Origin: Edaphochlamys debaryana
Taxonomy: Eukaryota; Chlorophyta; Chlorophyceae; Chlamydomonadales
Direction of reading: 5' to 3'
DNA length: 64,000 nt
Assembly (NCBI GenBank): GCA_016858145.1
Contig: JAEHOE010000029.1
Location: forward strand, 964,665-1,028,664
Shown: positions 9,969 to 20,596 of the stretch, piece by piece
Numbering within the stretch: position 1 is the stretch's first letter
How the letters are laid out: the number at the start of each line of letters is the position of its first letter
Notes under the pieces: generated by a model
Database searches by the model: none
Seen by the model: the letters and a program-made list of their open reading frames with translations, nothing else
What the model was told of the DNA's origin: nothing
Made by a program: the position numbers and the translations under genes

Positions 9969-12900
9969 TTAGGTCAGCGGCCAGCCCAGGCTCACAGGCC
10001 TGAGGGCGTCCCCCATCTCTCCGCCCCCGTCGCCCAGGTCCCTGGTGTGGCCCTGGCCTAGCTGGCCGAAGTCGTTGCGTCTGCGAGCGGGCACGTGTGC
10101 CGTACCAAGTACGACAGCACACGTGCGGCAAGAGGGGGTGGGGAGTGCGGCGTCAGGGGTCCGAGGGACTGACCTGCCTGTTTTGAGTGCAGGGCGGGGC
10201 GTGCACCACACAGCACAAGTGGGCCGTTACTTTAAATGCTTGGCGGACTCACCCCCAGCATTTGACGCCGTAGCTTGGATGTACGACAGCGCACGTGGCC
10301 GTCTCCCCCGTCACCACGTGCTGTGAGGGGGGCCACGGGAGGGGGACTGCCTGAGGTTATGCGACCTCCTGAAGAAGAGAAGTCAACCGCAGCATAAGCT
10401 ACGCTCGGGACCGGGCGGTCACTAGTACATGCCCTTACGCCATAGCCCAGCCGCCCTCGGGGCCCCCTCGCTCCCTGCAGCCGCATGCGCCCACCAGTGC
10501 CGTCCGGTTGGCTCCCAGCTGGACGGCCGGCAGGGGTGCGGGAACGGTGCCCGCGCTCGCACCAGTCTCCAGCGTGTGCCCCAACCCGAGCTGCCCGTGC
10601 TTGTTCAGCCTGTGGTCGAGACGAACGGGCGGCCATGCAACAGGCAGCAGTGTGAGGGCAGTGGGCAGATACCGATTGTGTCGGCACACCCGATCGAGAC
10701 ACATGCCACCCGCCCGCCCAGTCACAGCGGTACGGCTCGGCCCAGCCATGGACGCACCCCCAACATTTGAGGCTCCGCGAGGTGCCCTGCTTCAGAATGG
10801 CGCACGTGTGTTCGGACATGGGCCCACACGCCAGCGCCTGCGCAGGGCGGCGCGAGTCCCGACAGGGGTCGTGCAGGGTCGGCAGGAGAGGTGAAAGGGA
10901 GCGAGGGGAGGTGCGTAAAGGGCGGGGGCGATTGAGGGAGGCAAGGGGGAGCGAGAGCGAGGGGGCATAAGGCGGGAGGAAGAGGCTTGCTGCGTTTGCA
11001 TAATGAGCACCTCCCGCACCTGGACCTCCACTCCGGCGCCCACGTTGACAAAGCCCAGACTGTCGCCCATCTCGTCGGCGCTGTACCCACTGGCGGGGCA
11101 TGCGGGAGCGGGCGAGGGCGTGAGAGAGGGTGAGAGCTATCTAGATAGCGCGGCTGCAAGCAGCCTTAGCTGGGGAGGCCGAGCGACCGCCTGTGGCCCG
11201 TTACCGGAGCTAGCGACCCCTACAGCCGCGCCCCTTGGTTCCGTGCGAGCAACAGCTCCCTATGTTTGTACGGCGGATAGCACGGATAACACGAGCATGG
11301 TATCGCTGCGTCGGGACCTACATGTAGGCTCCCTTGACGCCCAGTCCCAGCTCCCCCGCTCCGTTTGACCTGCGCGGCGGAGGGGGGTGGGCGGCGGGGG
11401 GGTGGGGGGCAGGGCGCAGGGGGCATAAGCGGCATGGAGGCACCAAGAGCGCTCAAGACAGGACGGGGCAGATCAGAAGGAGCGGCATGAAAGGGGCCGT
11501 GCAGGGGGAGATCTGGTTACTAGCTGGGAGTGGCGGCGTGGCTGCCCCAGAATGAAGAAGCCCTCGCCCCCTTGCGACAGCCTTGCCGTACAGCGCCGTA
11601 CGCGTGACGTACCCCCAGCACTTGAGCCGTCCGCCGGGCTGCAGCACCGCGCACACGTGCGCCCTGCCCGCGCACATGGCCTGCGATCCAGTACGGCATC
11701 GTACGGCACGTGGTGGCCAAGCAGGCCAAGTCAGGTACGGTAACGCAAGGGCCCCCTGCCCCTTCCTATAACCCTTCTGTGCACCACCCTCCTGCCTTTG
11801 CTCAGCTAGCTAGCTCCCAGCACGCCCACTCGATACATCGCCGGCCCCTGCCACGAGCAATACCGTACCCCAGCGGACTTTCAGAAGTCGGAAAGAGATC
11901 TCTTACCGATGCCTGAACGTTGGGCCCCAGGTCCACGGGGGGCAGGTCTGCGCTGGGTACGAGCGGCGGCTGATCGGGGACGTCCACGTGGATGGCGGTA
12001 AACTCGGCCCACTGCTTCCTGCGGGCAACGAACACGCAGCAGCGAAAATAGGCCGGCGCTACTCGGCGCTTACTGCTGAAGCTGGCTCGAGGAAACGCGT
12101 GCCGCTCTGGAAGGAAGGATGCCGTCTGGCTGGGCACGCACGATCTGGTCTCGCAGCAGGACATTCATTCTGGCAGGTTGGTTGGTCTGTGTTTCGATGC
12201 TCACCCCCAGCACTTGACGATTCCTCCCGGTTGGATGAGGGCGCACGTGTGGAGGAAGCCAGCCGTAATGGCCTGGGGGCAGGGGAAAAAACGAGGGAGG
12301 CGGGTGGGGTGCGTGGCGACGAGGGCGGTGACGTGACACCGGCGCGTCACGCGGACGGACGTCAGGGCGGTCCTGATTACCCCGCAAACCAATGATGGCT
12401 ATGGGTTTAGGAGAGTCTCACCGTGACGTTGACGTTCGTTCCGAGCAGGATGGGTTGGAGGTTATTCCCCATGTGGGCGACCGCGTCCCCCCGGTTGGCC
12501 GCGTCACCGGGGCCCAGCTGATGGAACTCGTTGTACCTGCGAGATGCATGGAGGTTGGTCATCGCCGCAAGCCGTTGATCAGTCATCTGTGTGATGAGTC
12601 ATTCTGTGTGCTGAGTGCGGCAGGGCAGGGGGGCCACGAAGCCAGGGAGTTGCCCGGGCGTCGGCGTGTGCAGGGCTTGGAGGTGCCCGGAGCGCAAAAT
12701 TGCCGCGCCACCGCACGCACCCACTTACCCCCAGCACTTGACCAGAGTCGATCGTGCTGGCGGCAAGGTCTGGAGGAGTGCGCACGTGTGGTACACGCCC
12801 GCAGCCAACTGAGGGTACCGGTGGGAAGACAAGGAGTAGGCAGGAGGGATTGGAGGAAGAGGAGCGAGGCAGGGGCGAAGATCAAGTACCTCAACCGCCG

Positions 12901-13669
12901 CCCCCAGCAGTACAGATCGTCGCTCTTGCTCTGCACACGTGCCTGTGTCGCCTGAAGATCGGTGCCCAGGTTGACGGTTGGGATCTTGTCTGGTGCGGTT
13001 GAGGCCGTGTCCCCACGTGGCTGCGTGTCCCCCAGACCGAGCGAGCCGTACATGTTCGCCCTGCGAGCGAGGCGTGGGGACGCGAGGCGTGGGGACGCGG
13101 CAATCAAAACCTTCAGCTTGAGCTCCTGGCTGTAGCTCAACTCACCCAAAGCACTTGACTGCGCCTCCCGGCTGCAGTATGACACAGGTGTGGGAGTAGC
13201 CCGCAACCACGTCCTGTGGAGGGGGAGTGGCGGGGCGGGGCCGGGCGGGGCGGGATGGGCCGCAAGAAAGCAAGGCACGCACACCAAGCACGCATCCCGG
13301 CGCCGCGTGACGGTTAGCGCGATGAGGATTGTTCCCCTCACCGACACGTGCGTCCAGTTTGCGCCGAAGCTGACGGCTGGCAGCGAGGAGCCCAGCAGAA
13401 GGATCTCGTCGCCCTTGCCGTTGTACGACACGGCCGTGGCTAGGCCGCTGTACCTGCGAAAGGGACCAGACCCAAAGGTGTGGTGACTATCATCCGGACT
13501 AAGTAGTAGTAGGGCATGCATGCGCAAAGTGAAAACAGGGGCCGATGATGACCTGGGCACGCCATGGCAACAGCGGGCGAGACCGTCTGGCCCACGCAGG
13601 CTTACCCCCAGCACTTGACCCTGCCACTCCACAGCACGCACACATGGTAGCCGCCGATCGCCAGCTTGG
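9969..13669 (-). other. Seven-repeat RCC1/BLIP-II-type beta-propeller region
   Basis: Exons: 13606-13669, 13342-13453, 13146-13213, 12937-13060, 12729-12808, 12422-12536, 12205-12272, 11907-12018, 11613-11680, 11322-11369, 11020-11089, 10758-10837, 10495-10609, 10253-10320 and 9969-10080. Each repeat has a first-half exon ending (V/L)KCWG (once KCFG), preceded by a G-x-x-H-(T/V)-C motif, and a second-half exon with GQLGxG and LPxVxLG-like motifs. First halves end in phase 2 inside the WG codons (TGG GG|GT). Second halves end in phase 0. Repeat 5 has one extra intron. Seven repeats would close one propeller. RCC1-type propellers mediate protein binding. Confidence 0.9.
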
Positions 13670-16600
13670 CTGCGTGCGGCAGTATGGCAGTACGGCAGCG
13701 CGGCGGTTGAGGTACGGTTTGGGGTATGCATGGCCCCTAACTCGATATGAGCGCTTTGAAAGAGCATCAACCCCGAGCCCGAGATGCACGCAAGCATGCC
13801 CTTCCATAAGCCCCACGGACCCAGAGAGGGTTTCCTCTCCACCGGCCGTAACCCTGCCGTACTCACGTGGCTGCTTGACGTACAGGCACCACCCCGCAGC
13901 GGGTGCGCTGTTCGTGACGTTGGCCTTAGCCTGACCCGAGCCCAATGCTGCCGTGTTCCAATCGAATCCAAGGCAGTCGGTGCTTAGAGAGCAGGACCAC
14001 GCGAGGGCGGTTAGGTTCAATCCACCCATGCCAGCCAGATCGCTCCCCGGGCTGTTGCGATCCAGTACGGCAGGTTCGAATCCGTACAGATACGGGCACG
14101 AGGGTGGCGGGCGGGTTGGAGCGGGACGCTGCGGCGGCTTTGGCGGCGAGGGGGCCTTGGGTGGTCGGGGGGAGGGGGCGGGGCTGGGCGGACGGGGGGG
14201 ATTGGGCGGTCGGGGCGGCGGGGTGGGGCTCGGCGGAAGCGGCGGCTTTGGCGGCGCTGGGGACGGGGCAGGGCTGGGCGGCTTCCGGGGTGGCGGGGGC
14301 GGCTTGGGTACCGGCGGAGACGGAGAGGGCGGTGTGAGCTCTGCGAGTGGGTGGAAGGGAGAGGGAGAGGCAGGGGAGACTTGAGGCCACTGATGCACCG
14401 GGCACCGAGCACAAGGCATGCCGCTTTGTGAGCGCGCACTCACGCGAAAGCGGGGAAGGCGGCGGCGTTGGCGGCGACGGGTTCGGCGGGTTTGGAGCGG
14501 GAGCTGCGCGGATGGGTGGGAGGAGGGGTCTGAATGGACAGAGGGAGACAAGCTTCATGTGGGGTCCATGTCTCATATGGCAGGAGAGAGCCCTTGTCCC
14601 TAGCCCTTGTCCCTAGCTGTCACACCCACCCGAGTCCGCTCTCCACAAAGCTTGCCACCCGTCCCGACAGTCCACCCCCGTGTGAATCCGTCCCTCACTG
14701 TCTCTTCAAGCCGCGCCCCTGCACCAACCGACCCACTCACGCGTGGGGGGAAGGATGCGTGAGTAGAGGCAGCTCCCCAGCACGGCTTGCGTGGGGGACA
14801 CCGCAGCCTTCCAGTAGCCCACCTGCGGGGGAGGTCGGTGTCTCGGTGAGAGAGGGTGACATGATGCCAGCAGGTAGGCGGACTGGCCTGACTCGCCCAC
14901 GGCCCGCCCTGCAAGCCCAAGCAACCCCAGCTCAAGCCCAGGGGCGCCCCTTGACGTCCCGTACCCACGAATTCACAGCGCCGTAAGCCACCGTCAGTTG
15001 AGGCCGCCCTATGCCAGAAGGAGCGATGGCCCCATCCCGCCCACGGCCCAACCTGCAGCCCCGTGTGTCCCAACCTGCGGCCCCACTTCTTACTCAAGGA
15101 GTTGAATCACGAAAGCCCCGGCCAGCCCTAGCCCACGGACCCACCCACCCACCTGCAGCCCTGTGTCCCAGCTGAAGCCTTCGCCCCTCGACACACAGCC
15201 AATTCCCCAACACTTGCGGCATCATTCCTATACCCAACGAACCTGCAGCCCCAGTTCGCAAGGCTTTCAAACCTAGCCTGATGCCAACAGGAGAGATGCA
15301 TGGCCGCACCTGCAGCCCTGTGTCCCAGCTGAAGCCCGCGCAGCCGCGGGGCTCGTTGGCGCAGAAGGACGCCAGCGCGCCCAGGCTGAGGGACACGCCA
15401 AGGTGGTTGCCCGCGGAGGGCAGGGCGCTGTCCAGGTCCCGCCGCACGCTGTAGCCATCCACGATGGGGCATCTGGGGGGGCGGAAGGAGGGGGTCCAGC
15501 AGGCGGGGGGCCAAGGGACTCGTCAGCACGCAGCTCGGCGCGCGCCCGCCCCCAGCCCGCCCGCTTAGGTCGCCCCCCCACACCCACCGCCCCATATGCC
15601 CACATAGGCCCGCTGTGTTCGACCGTGCGTGTTGCGCGTTCTTCCGCGTTTCTCATACCGTACATGTGAATAGTGCTGGTCCCCAAAGGCTGACCCCGGA
15701 TGGCAGGAACAGGGGCGGCCTCACTTGGCCGGTGGTGACTTGGCTTCAGCCCGCACGTGGGACGGATTGCATGCCCGCCATCCCACCCCCGACTGCGCTC
15801 ACATGGTGGGGACGGGCGGCAGCGCGCACTCCAGGCTCGCGTTGTAGCGATAGCGGCAGACGTCCACCGCCATCCTCGTCCCGCCGTCGATCAGCTCTGG
15901 CGGGTTGAAACGAGGAAGCGGTAGGGCGTGAGCTATGGCCAACGCGACCTACGCATCCCTCTGCGTGAAGATGACCACTGGATCTGGATCTAGACCTGGA
16001 TCGGGGTCCCCGCCGCACTGCACGAGCGAATCTACCGTGCCGTACACCGCGGTGACTCACCTCGTGCTTGGACGAGCAGGCCGTACTCGGGCAGCTGCAG
16101 CTGCTGCCCAGCGTCTACCAGGGCGATCAAATTGAACCGCGGGTCGGCCTGGGGGCTGGGCGGCGCGTTGTCCACAGATCGCAGCGCCTCGTGTACGGAG
16201 ATCTTGTAGCCGTACTCCGCGTCAAGCTGGGCGTCCGGGCCGCCGCGCACGCGCAGGGAGAGGTACAGGTTCCTGTTCGTACAGGTACGAGGTCGTGCGA
16301 ATGGTTGGACACGCGGCGGCGGGCGGAAGGAGGGCGCAATCCAGACCAAAAGCACGCAGCACGCACGCACGCACGCGCTCGCGCACCTGATGTACGCCGC
16401 CCCGAGCCAGTCGGGCAGGATGCGGATCATGATGCCGTACGGTCCCAGGATCGTGGCATTGAGGGCCAGGCCGGCCCGTGTGGATGCCAGCGCCAGGCTG
16501 GACGCGTTGAGAGTTACGCCCGGCGCCGCCCAGCCCAGGCGCAGCAGCTCCGGGGCCGAGGGGCACGAGCGGTGGGCGGAGCCCATGACCTGGACAAAAA

Positions 16601-19600
16601 TGAAAGCAGCAGCAAGTCCTTAGGTGAGCTAAGTGAGAAGGGTAGAACAAAGGGTCGGAAAGGGTAGGAAAAGGGTAGAAGGAAGGGAAGAACATAGGGT
16701 AGAACAAAGGGTAGGAAAGGGCTCACGGTGGAAAAGTCCATGTACTCGGTGCCGTCGCGCCAGCCGTGGTGCATGCCAAAGTCTGGGGGTCGGGGGGTTT
16801 GAGGACGTGGGATGCACAGGGCTGGGGCTGGGAGATGGAGTTGCAAGCAGGCGCCAATGACAGAGGGCTCGACGAAGGCGGCCGGCTAGCGCCAGTATTG
16901 GGTTGGCTGCTCGCCTGCACCCCGACCACCGCCCCGCTCACTGTGCAGAAGCTCCTGCATCATGGTGCCGGGCTTGTAGACGCCCTGTGTTCGGAACAAC
17001 GCATAGCAGGGCAACGTCCATGCCTCGAGAGCCCCCAGTGCCTCCCGGGCAGTCCCTCTCGAGGCCCCGCACCCCCGCACCCCGAGCCCTCCCGGGCCCT
17101 GCAGGCACCCATGCCTGACCACCCCGGGCCCTCCCAAGACCCCGTCCTCCCGAGCCCCACTGACGCCCATGACAATTCCAGCCCCTTCAAACTGGTACGC
17201 CCCGCCCTCGCCGTCCCCTGCTCCATCCCCCGGCCCCCCCACCCTCCCACGCACCAGCTCGCGCGGCGCCAGCCACGACTCCCCCCCCGCCAGGCTGGCC
17301 AGCCCGGCCCAGCTGCACAGGGTGTCCTCGGGCATCACGTAAGCCACGTGCGAGAAGCGCCGCAGGCTAGGCAGTAGACCTGCTGGGGTTTGCACGCATG
17401 TGCGTGGTGTTGACACATGTGGATCACCATGGGTAACGTCCTGGCTCCAGTTGAACGTCAGTAGCTTTCAAGCACACGCACGCATGCCCACACAGAACCC
17501 CATCAGGACCGTCCGCCACGCACGGCCCCACCTTGCTGCGCACTCAGCGCGGCGTAGGCCTGCTTTGCCGCATTGGCGGTGGCCAGGGTGTTGCAGGCAA
17601 TGACGTCCAGGCTGCACGGCAGCGGCACGTGCACCACCTGTACGGCAGCCAGGGTTCCGGTACGGCAGGCAGCACGGTGCTCGGTGAGCGGGCCTCTGGG
17701 TCGGTCAGCTCGAGGGGCACGCATCTTGCGTCAAGTTTGGCCTGTGCTCCGGACTGCCCCAATGCATACGGACGTCCCGGGGTCATCCGACATCCGACAG
17801 CTAGGTAGCTAGCTAGCTAGCTCGCTGCGCCCGTCACTCGATGTGTGTCTCACCAGGGAGCTGTTGCGCAGCAGCCGGAACCGGCCGAAGCTGCACGCCG
17901 CCAGCTGCGCGGCCACCCCCTGCTCGGGATCCCACAGCACCCCCCCGACCCGAGCCGCGTCGGCCCCGCCCGCGCCCAGGCACTCGTCCGAGTCGCTGAG
18001 GCTCAGGATCATGACTAAGAGGGACACGCTGACGTTGGCCGCCAGGCTGGGCGGCCGGTTGGGCGAGAGCCTGCAGGCAAGCAAGCAAGCGAGGAAGTAC
18101 AGGGAGTAAGGGAGCGTGGTTGCGGATATGGCAAGCGGGTTTGTTAAGTGCGTCCGCGGTTTTGCCCGCCCATCGCGGCAGTACACTCTGTTGTTGACGG
18201 TGAGTGGCGAGGAACTCACATCAAGGACACGCCTGATACCACGCCACAACGGAAAGGGGCCGCCAGGGAACAGGTCTGCAGGGGGGGAAAGGGGCCGGGA
18301 CGCTTGCGCGGACGCGGGCGGGAGCAGCTTGCGGGAAGCGGGGAGCAGCCTGCTGAGGATATATGCTACGCGTGCTGGCTTGGCCAAGAGCTCAGCTTTC
18401 CACGCTCACGCCATACTCACACGCAGGCAAGACAAGGTACTTCCATCCAGGTACTCACCAGATTGACCAGGGCCCCGGCCGGCAGTGTGAGGTTAGTGGC
18501 TGCGGCCCGGGGCTGCCCGGGCAGTTGAAAGCTGGCCGAGTCGTTCAGGCGCTGAATGAACCACGTCATCTCGTCCGTTCTGTGCATTATGGACATTTCA
18601 AGCCGCCCCTGAGGTGGTCGTGGGGCAAAACGGCTCAGCACGGGGGACAGGACCGAGGCAAACCCGGTGGCGTGGCACAGTGTCAGCCGGCGCATTGCTG
18701 AAACGCCGTGAAACGGCTTCAACAGCAGCACAAGACACGGGCCGAGCAGCACTCACGGCGAGTGTGAAGGGCTTTGGCAGCGGAGGCGACGGGGGCCTTG
18801 GGGGCCGTGGGGGGCCTGGCAGCCTGAAGATACCGGGTGGGAGGCAGCAAGGGTGGACGGGACGGAGGGTTATGGAAATGCGACGCACTGGCGCTCGAAT
18901 GGCGCTTAACACAACGGCCAAGGCGTTTGATGCCTGTCCTCGGCATCGGTCCATGCATGGTGTCAAGCTGCCGTCCAGCCCTGCCGGAACGCTGACATAC
19001 AGGCGCACCTGGGGGGCGGGCGTGGATGTGGGGAGGGCGGCTTCGGCCTCGGAGGCGAGGGCGGCTTGGGAGGGCGCGGCGGAGGTAGAGGGGGCCGGGG
19101 CGGCGGGTTGGGCGGCTTGGGAGGGCGCGGCGGTGGGAGGGGCGGCCGGGGGTATGGAGAGGGCGGTTTGGGAGGTCGGGGCGGAGGTAAGGGCGGAGGG
19201 CGGGGCGGGGACGGCGGCTTGGGTTGGGGCGGAAGGGGCGGCTTCGGGCTGGGCGAAGGGGGCCCTGGTGGCTGAGGTGGAGGGCTGGGCGGCGGTAACC
19301 CTGCATGCAGGCACGGGCGCAGACAGGGCCCGTAAGACCTCCAGGTAAAAAATGCATATGGTGATCGGAGGCCTCCCTCGATACACGGTCACCAGCCCCT
19401 GCTCCCGTGTGCGTGGGTCCATACCCCCAGGCCCCCAAACCCCCAGGCCCCCAAGGGTGCGTGCCCCAACCGTCCCTGGGCACCTCAACCTCTCCCGGGC
19501 TGCCTCTACCCGCGCAGTCTGCGGTCAAAAGCTGCCGGCCCCGGATGCCGCTTCCAGCATGCAGCTCACCCCAGATCGTCAGGCTCCACGCGTACACAGC

Positions 19601-20596
19601 TCCCGTCGCATTGCTCCTGGGCCCATCGACCAGCTGCAGCCCCCACGCACTGCCCGCCATGGGGACGAAGGGGCTAGCGGCGGATGGCAGCAGGGTGCTG
19701 AGGTTCGTGTGTGGGCGGTAAGTCCCGGTTCGGAGCAATGTGGTGTTCGGAGCGGGTGCGATAGCTGCGATGGAGACGGCCGCTGTGTCGCTAACGCGAT
19801 AGGTGCCGTTGTAGCTGTTGCTTCCGCCGGCTCCGGAGCAGAGCGCCAGCCCGGATCCCGTTGCCGCTGTTGACAGCGGGCTCGGGGCGCGGAGGCGCAT
19901 GCTGACGTCAGCCGCATAAGGGTGCATGAGGGTTACGGATACGGAGATGTCGGTCAGGCGCCAGATGCCGCAGGCGTACGGCACCGTGAGGGTGAGGTTG
20001 AGGCCCTCCGGGGCGCCGTTGGGGAGGGATAGGCCGGCGGTTTGGGGCGCCCTCCAGAGGGCATCGCACCGCAGTGCAGCACCTGGGGGGGCGTCGGGGA
20101 GGGGGGGTGTTGGAAGGAGGAAAAGGTCGTGGGACGAAGGGACGAGAGCGCGCTAGGCGAGGGCAAGGCCAGGGGGCATGTCTTCGGCCCAGACGAGGCC
20201 CACCCCGGCGCTTCGCTTGCCCTGCGGGGGAGGACGAGCTGACTGCGCGCTTATCCATGCTGCATCTCCCTTGTCCTGCATGTATCCTCGTCTCCTGGAG
20301 CGCGCGAGTGTCGAGACAGAGAAGGATGGATGCTGAGAACCTCCCACTTCTGCGCGTTGCCGTTTCCCCTCATCTGTCGCTACTCTATGGTTCTATGTAG
20401 TACTCTCCTGTTACAAGAGTGCTTGGTATCGTCTGCGCTGCACAAAACGCAAAGTGCGTGAAAAGTACAGCCGACAGTCGGCGCCCAGACGCGTACCTGA
20501 CGCGCTAGAAGCAATCAGAACTACTGTTATAAGCGCAGTGCAGCTGATGCGCCAGCCCGCGCAGCCCTTTCGCGCGGGAGCAGCCAGCATGAGCAT
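9969..20596 (-). CDS. Secreted modular protein: P-domain, QExxH metalloprotease (M11/VMP-like), PAN-like domains, RCC1-type propeller
   Basis: The 33 exons total 4320 nt with every junction in phase, giving 1439 aa plus TAA. Order: signal peptide (1-34); P/Homo-B-type domain (about 45-204); Pro-rich linker (205-320); gametolysin-like prodomain and protease (about 325-715) with Q553-ELLHNFGMHH563 and a Met-turn VMG at 577-579; PAN-like Cys domain (about 740-827); second Pro-rich linker (828-929); second PAN-like domain (930-1005); seven RCC1/BLIP-II repeats (1006-1439). QExxHxxGxxH is known from Volvox VMP proteases, one of which (VMP3) prefers copper. Expected location is the extracellular matrix or cell wall. 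The protease family includes matrix- and wall-degrading enzymes; the substrate here is unknown. The P-domain and propeller are additions not in gametolysin itself. Exon coordinates are given in the four part entries. Confidence 0.92.
13867..15472 (-). other. PAN-like domains and second Pro-rich linker of the modular protein
   Basis: Exons: 15310-15472, 14741-14822, 14444-14503 and 13867-14340. First Cys domain: CPIVDGYSVRRDLDSALPSA, then ASFCANEPRGCAGFSW and GSCLYSR. Second: CPYLYGFEPAVLDRNSPGSD, then SCSLSTDCLGFDW and AGWCLYVKQ. Both have the volvocine PAN/Apple-like spacing in which a GY/GF-D-SPG-D start is followed by paired Cys and a GF motif. A long PPSP/PPKPP linker lies between them. 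Confidence 0.8.
15803..18275 (-). other. Protease core of the modular protein (M11/VMP-like)
   Basis: Exons: 18220-18275, 17854-18070, 17532-17637, 17255-17382, 16942-16984, 16727-16782, 16387-16589, 16061-16272 and 15803-15896. The metal site is split by an intron: exon 16942-16984 ends ...MMQELLH and the codon A|AC completes Asn before FGMHHGW in exon 16727-16782. The sequence before it (HVAYVMPEDTLCSWAGLASL) and after it (EYMDFSTVMG, APELLRLGW) follows the gametolysin pattern. The 56-nt exon 18220-18275 was placed because only it repairs the reading phase between its neighbours; the others fit without adjustment. Confidence 0.88.
16620..16726 (+). repeat. GGGTAGAACAAAGGGT intronic minisatellite
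   Basis: Irregular copies of GGGTAGAACAAAGGGTMGGAAA lie in the intron between exons 16727-16782 and 16387-16589 of the modular protease. It is not the (TTTTAGGG)n telomere unit of volvocine algae. Confidence 0.75.
18459..20596 (-). other. N-terminal part of the modular protease: signal peptide, P-domain, Pro-rich linker
   Basis: Exons: 20497-20596, 19570-20082, 19009-19300, 18757-18823 and 18459-18608. Exon 1 encodes the signal sequence CTALITVVLIASSASG and ends in phase 1 at a GTACGC donor. Exon 2 encodes the P-domain, recognisable from VPYACGIWRLTDISVSV, the HPYAADVSMRLRAP strand and the closing VYAWSLTIWG. Such domains normally follow subtilisin-like proteases; here it stands at the N-terminus of a metalloprotease. 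Exons 3 and 4 encode PPPSP/PPRPPKPP repeats typical of volvocine hydroxyproline-rich wall proteins. The start ATG is 20596, with another in-frame ATG at 20590. Confidence 0.88.

Noticed and set aside
12583..13971. 462-aa minus-strand open frame as a single exon
   Set aside because: It reads through introns and only partly overlaps true propeller exons in the right frame. The two-exon cassette model explains every KCWG motif.
13945..14384. Gly-rich + strand ORFs of about 130-143 aa
   Set aside because: Complement of the PPSP-coding linker exon 13867-14340. Gly-rich composition is the expected shadow.
16620..16726. Interstitial telomere repeat
   Set aside because: The unit GGGTAGAACAAA does not match the TTTTAGGG-type volvocine telomere and is irregular.
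18598..19984. Minus-strand ORFs of 296-421 aa as independent genes
   Set aside because: They fuse the P-domain exon, an intron and the Pro-rich exon in one frame. The spliced model with phase-1 and phase-2 junctions is supported by the signal-peptide exon and downstream protease.
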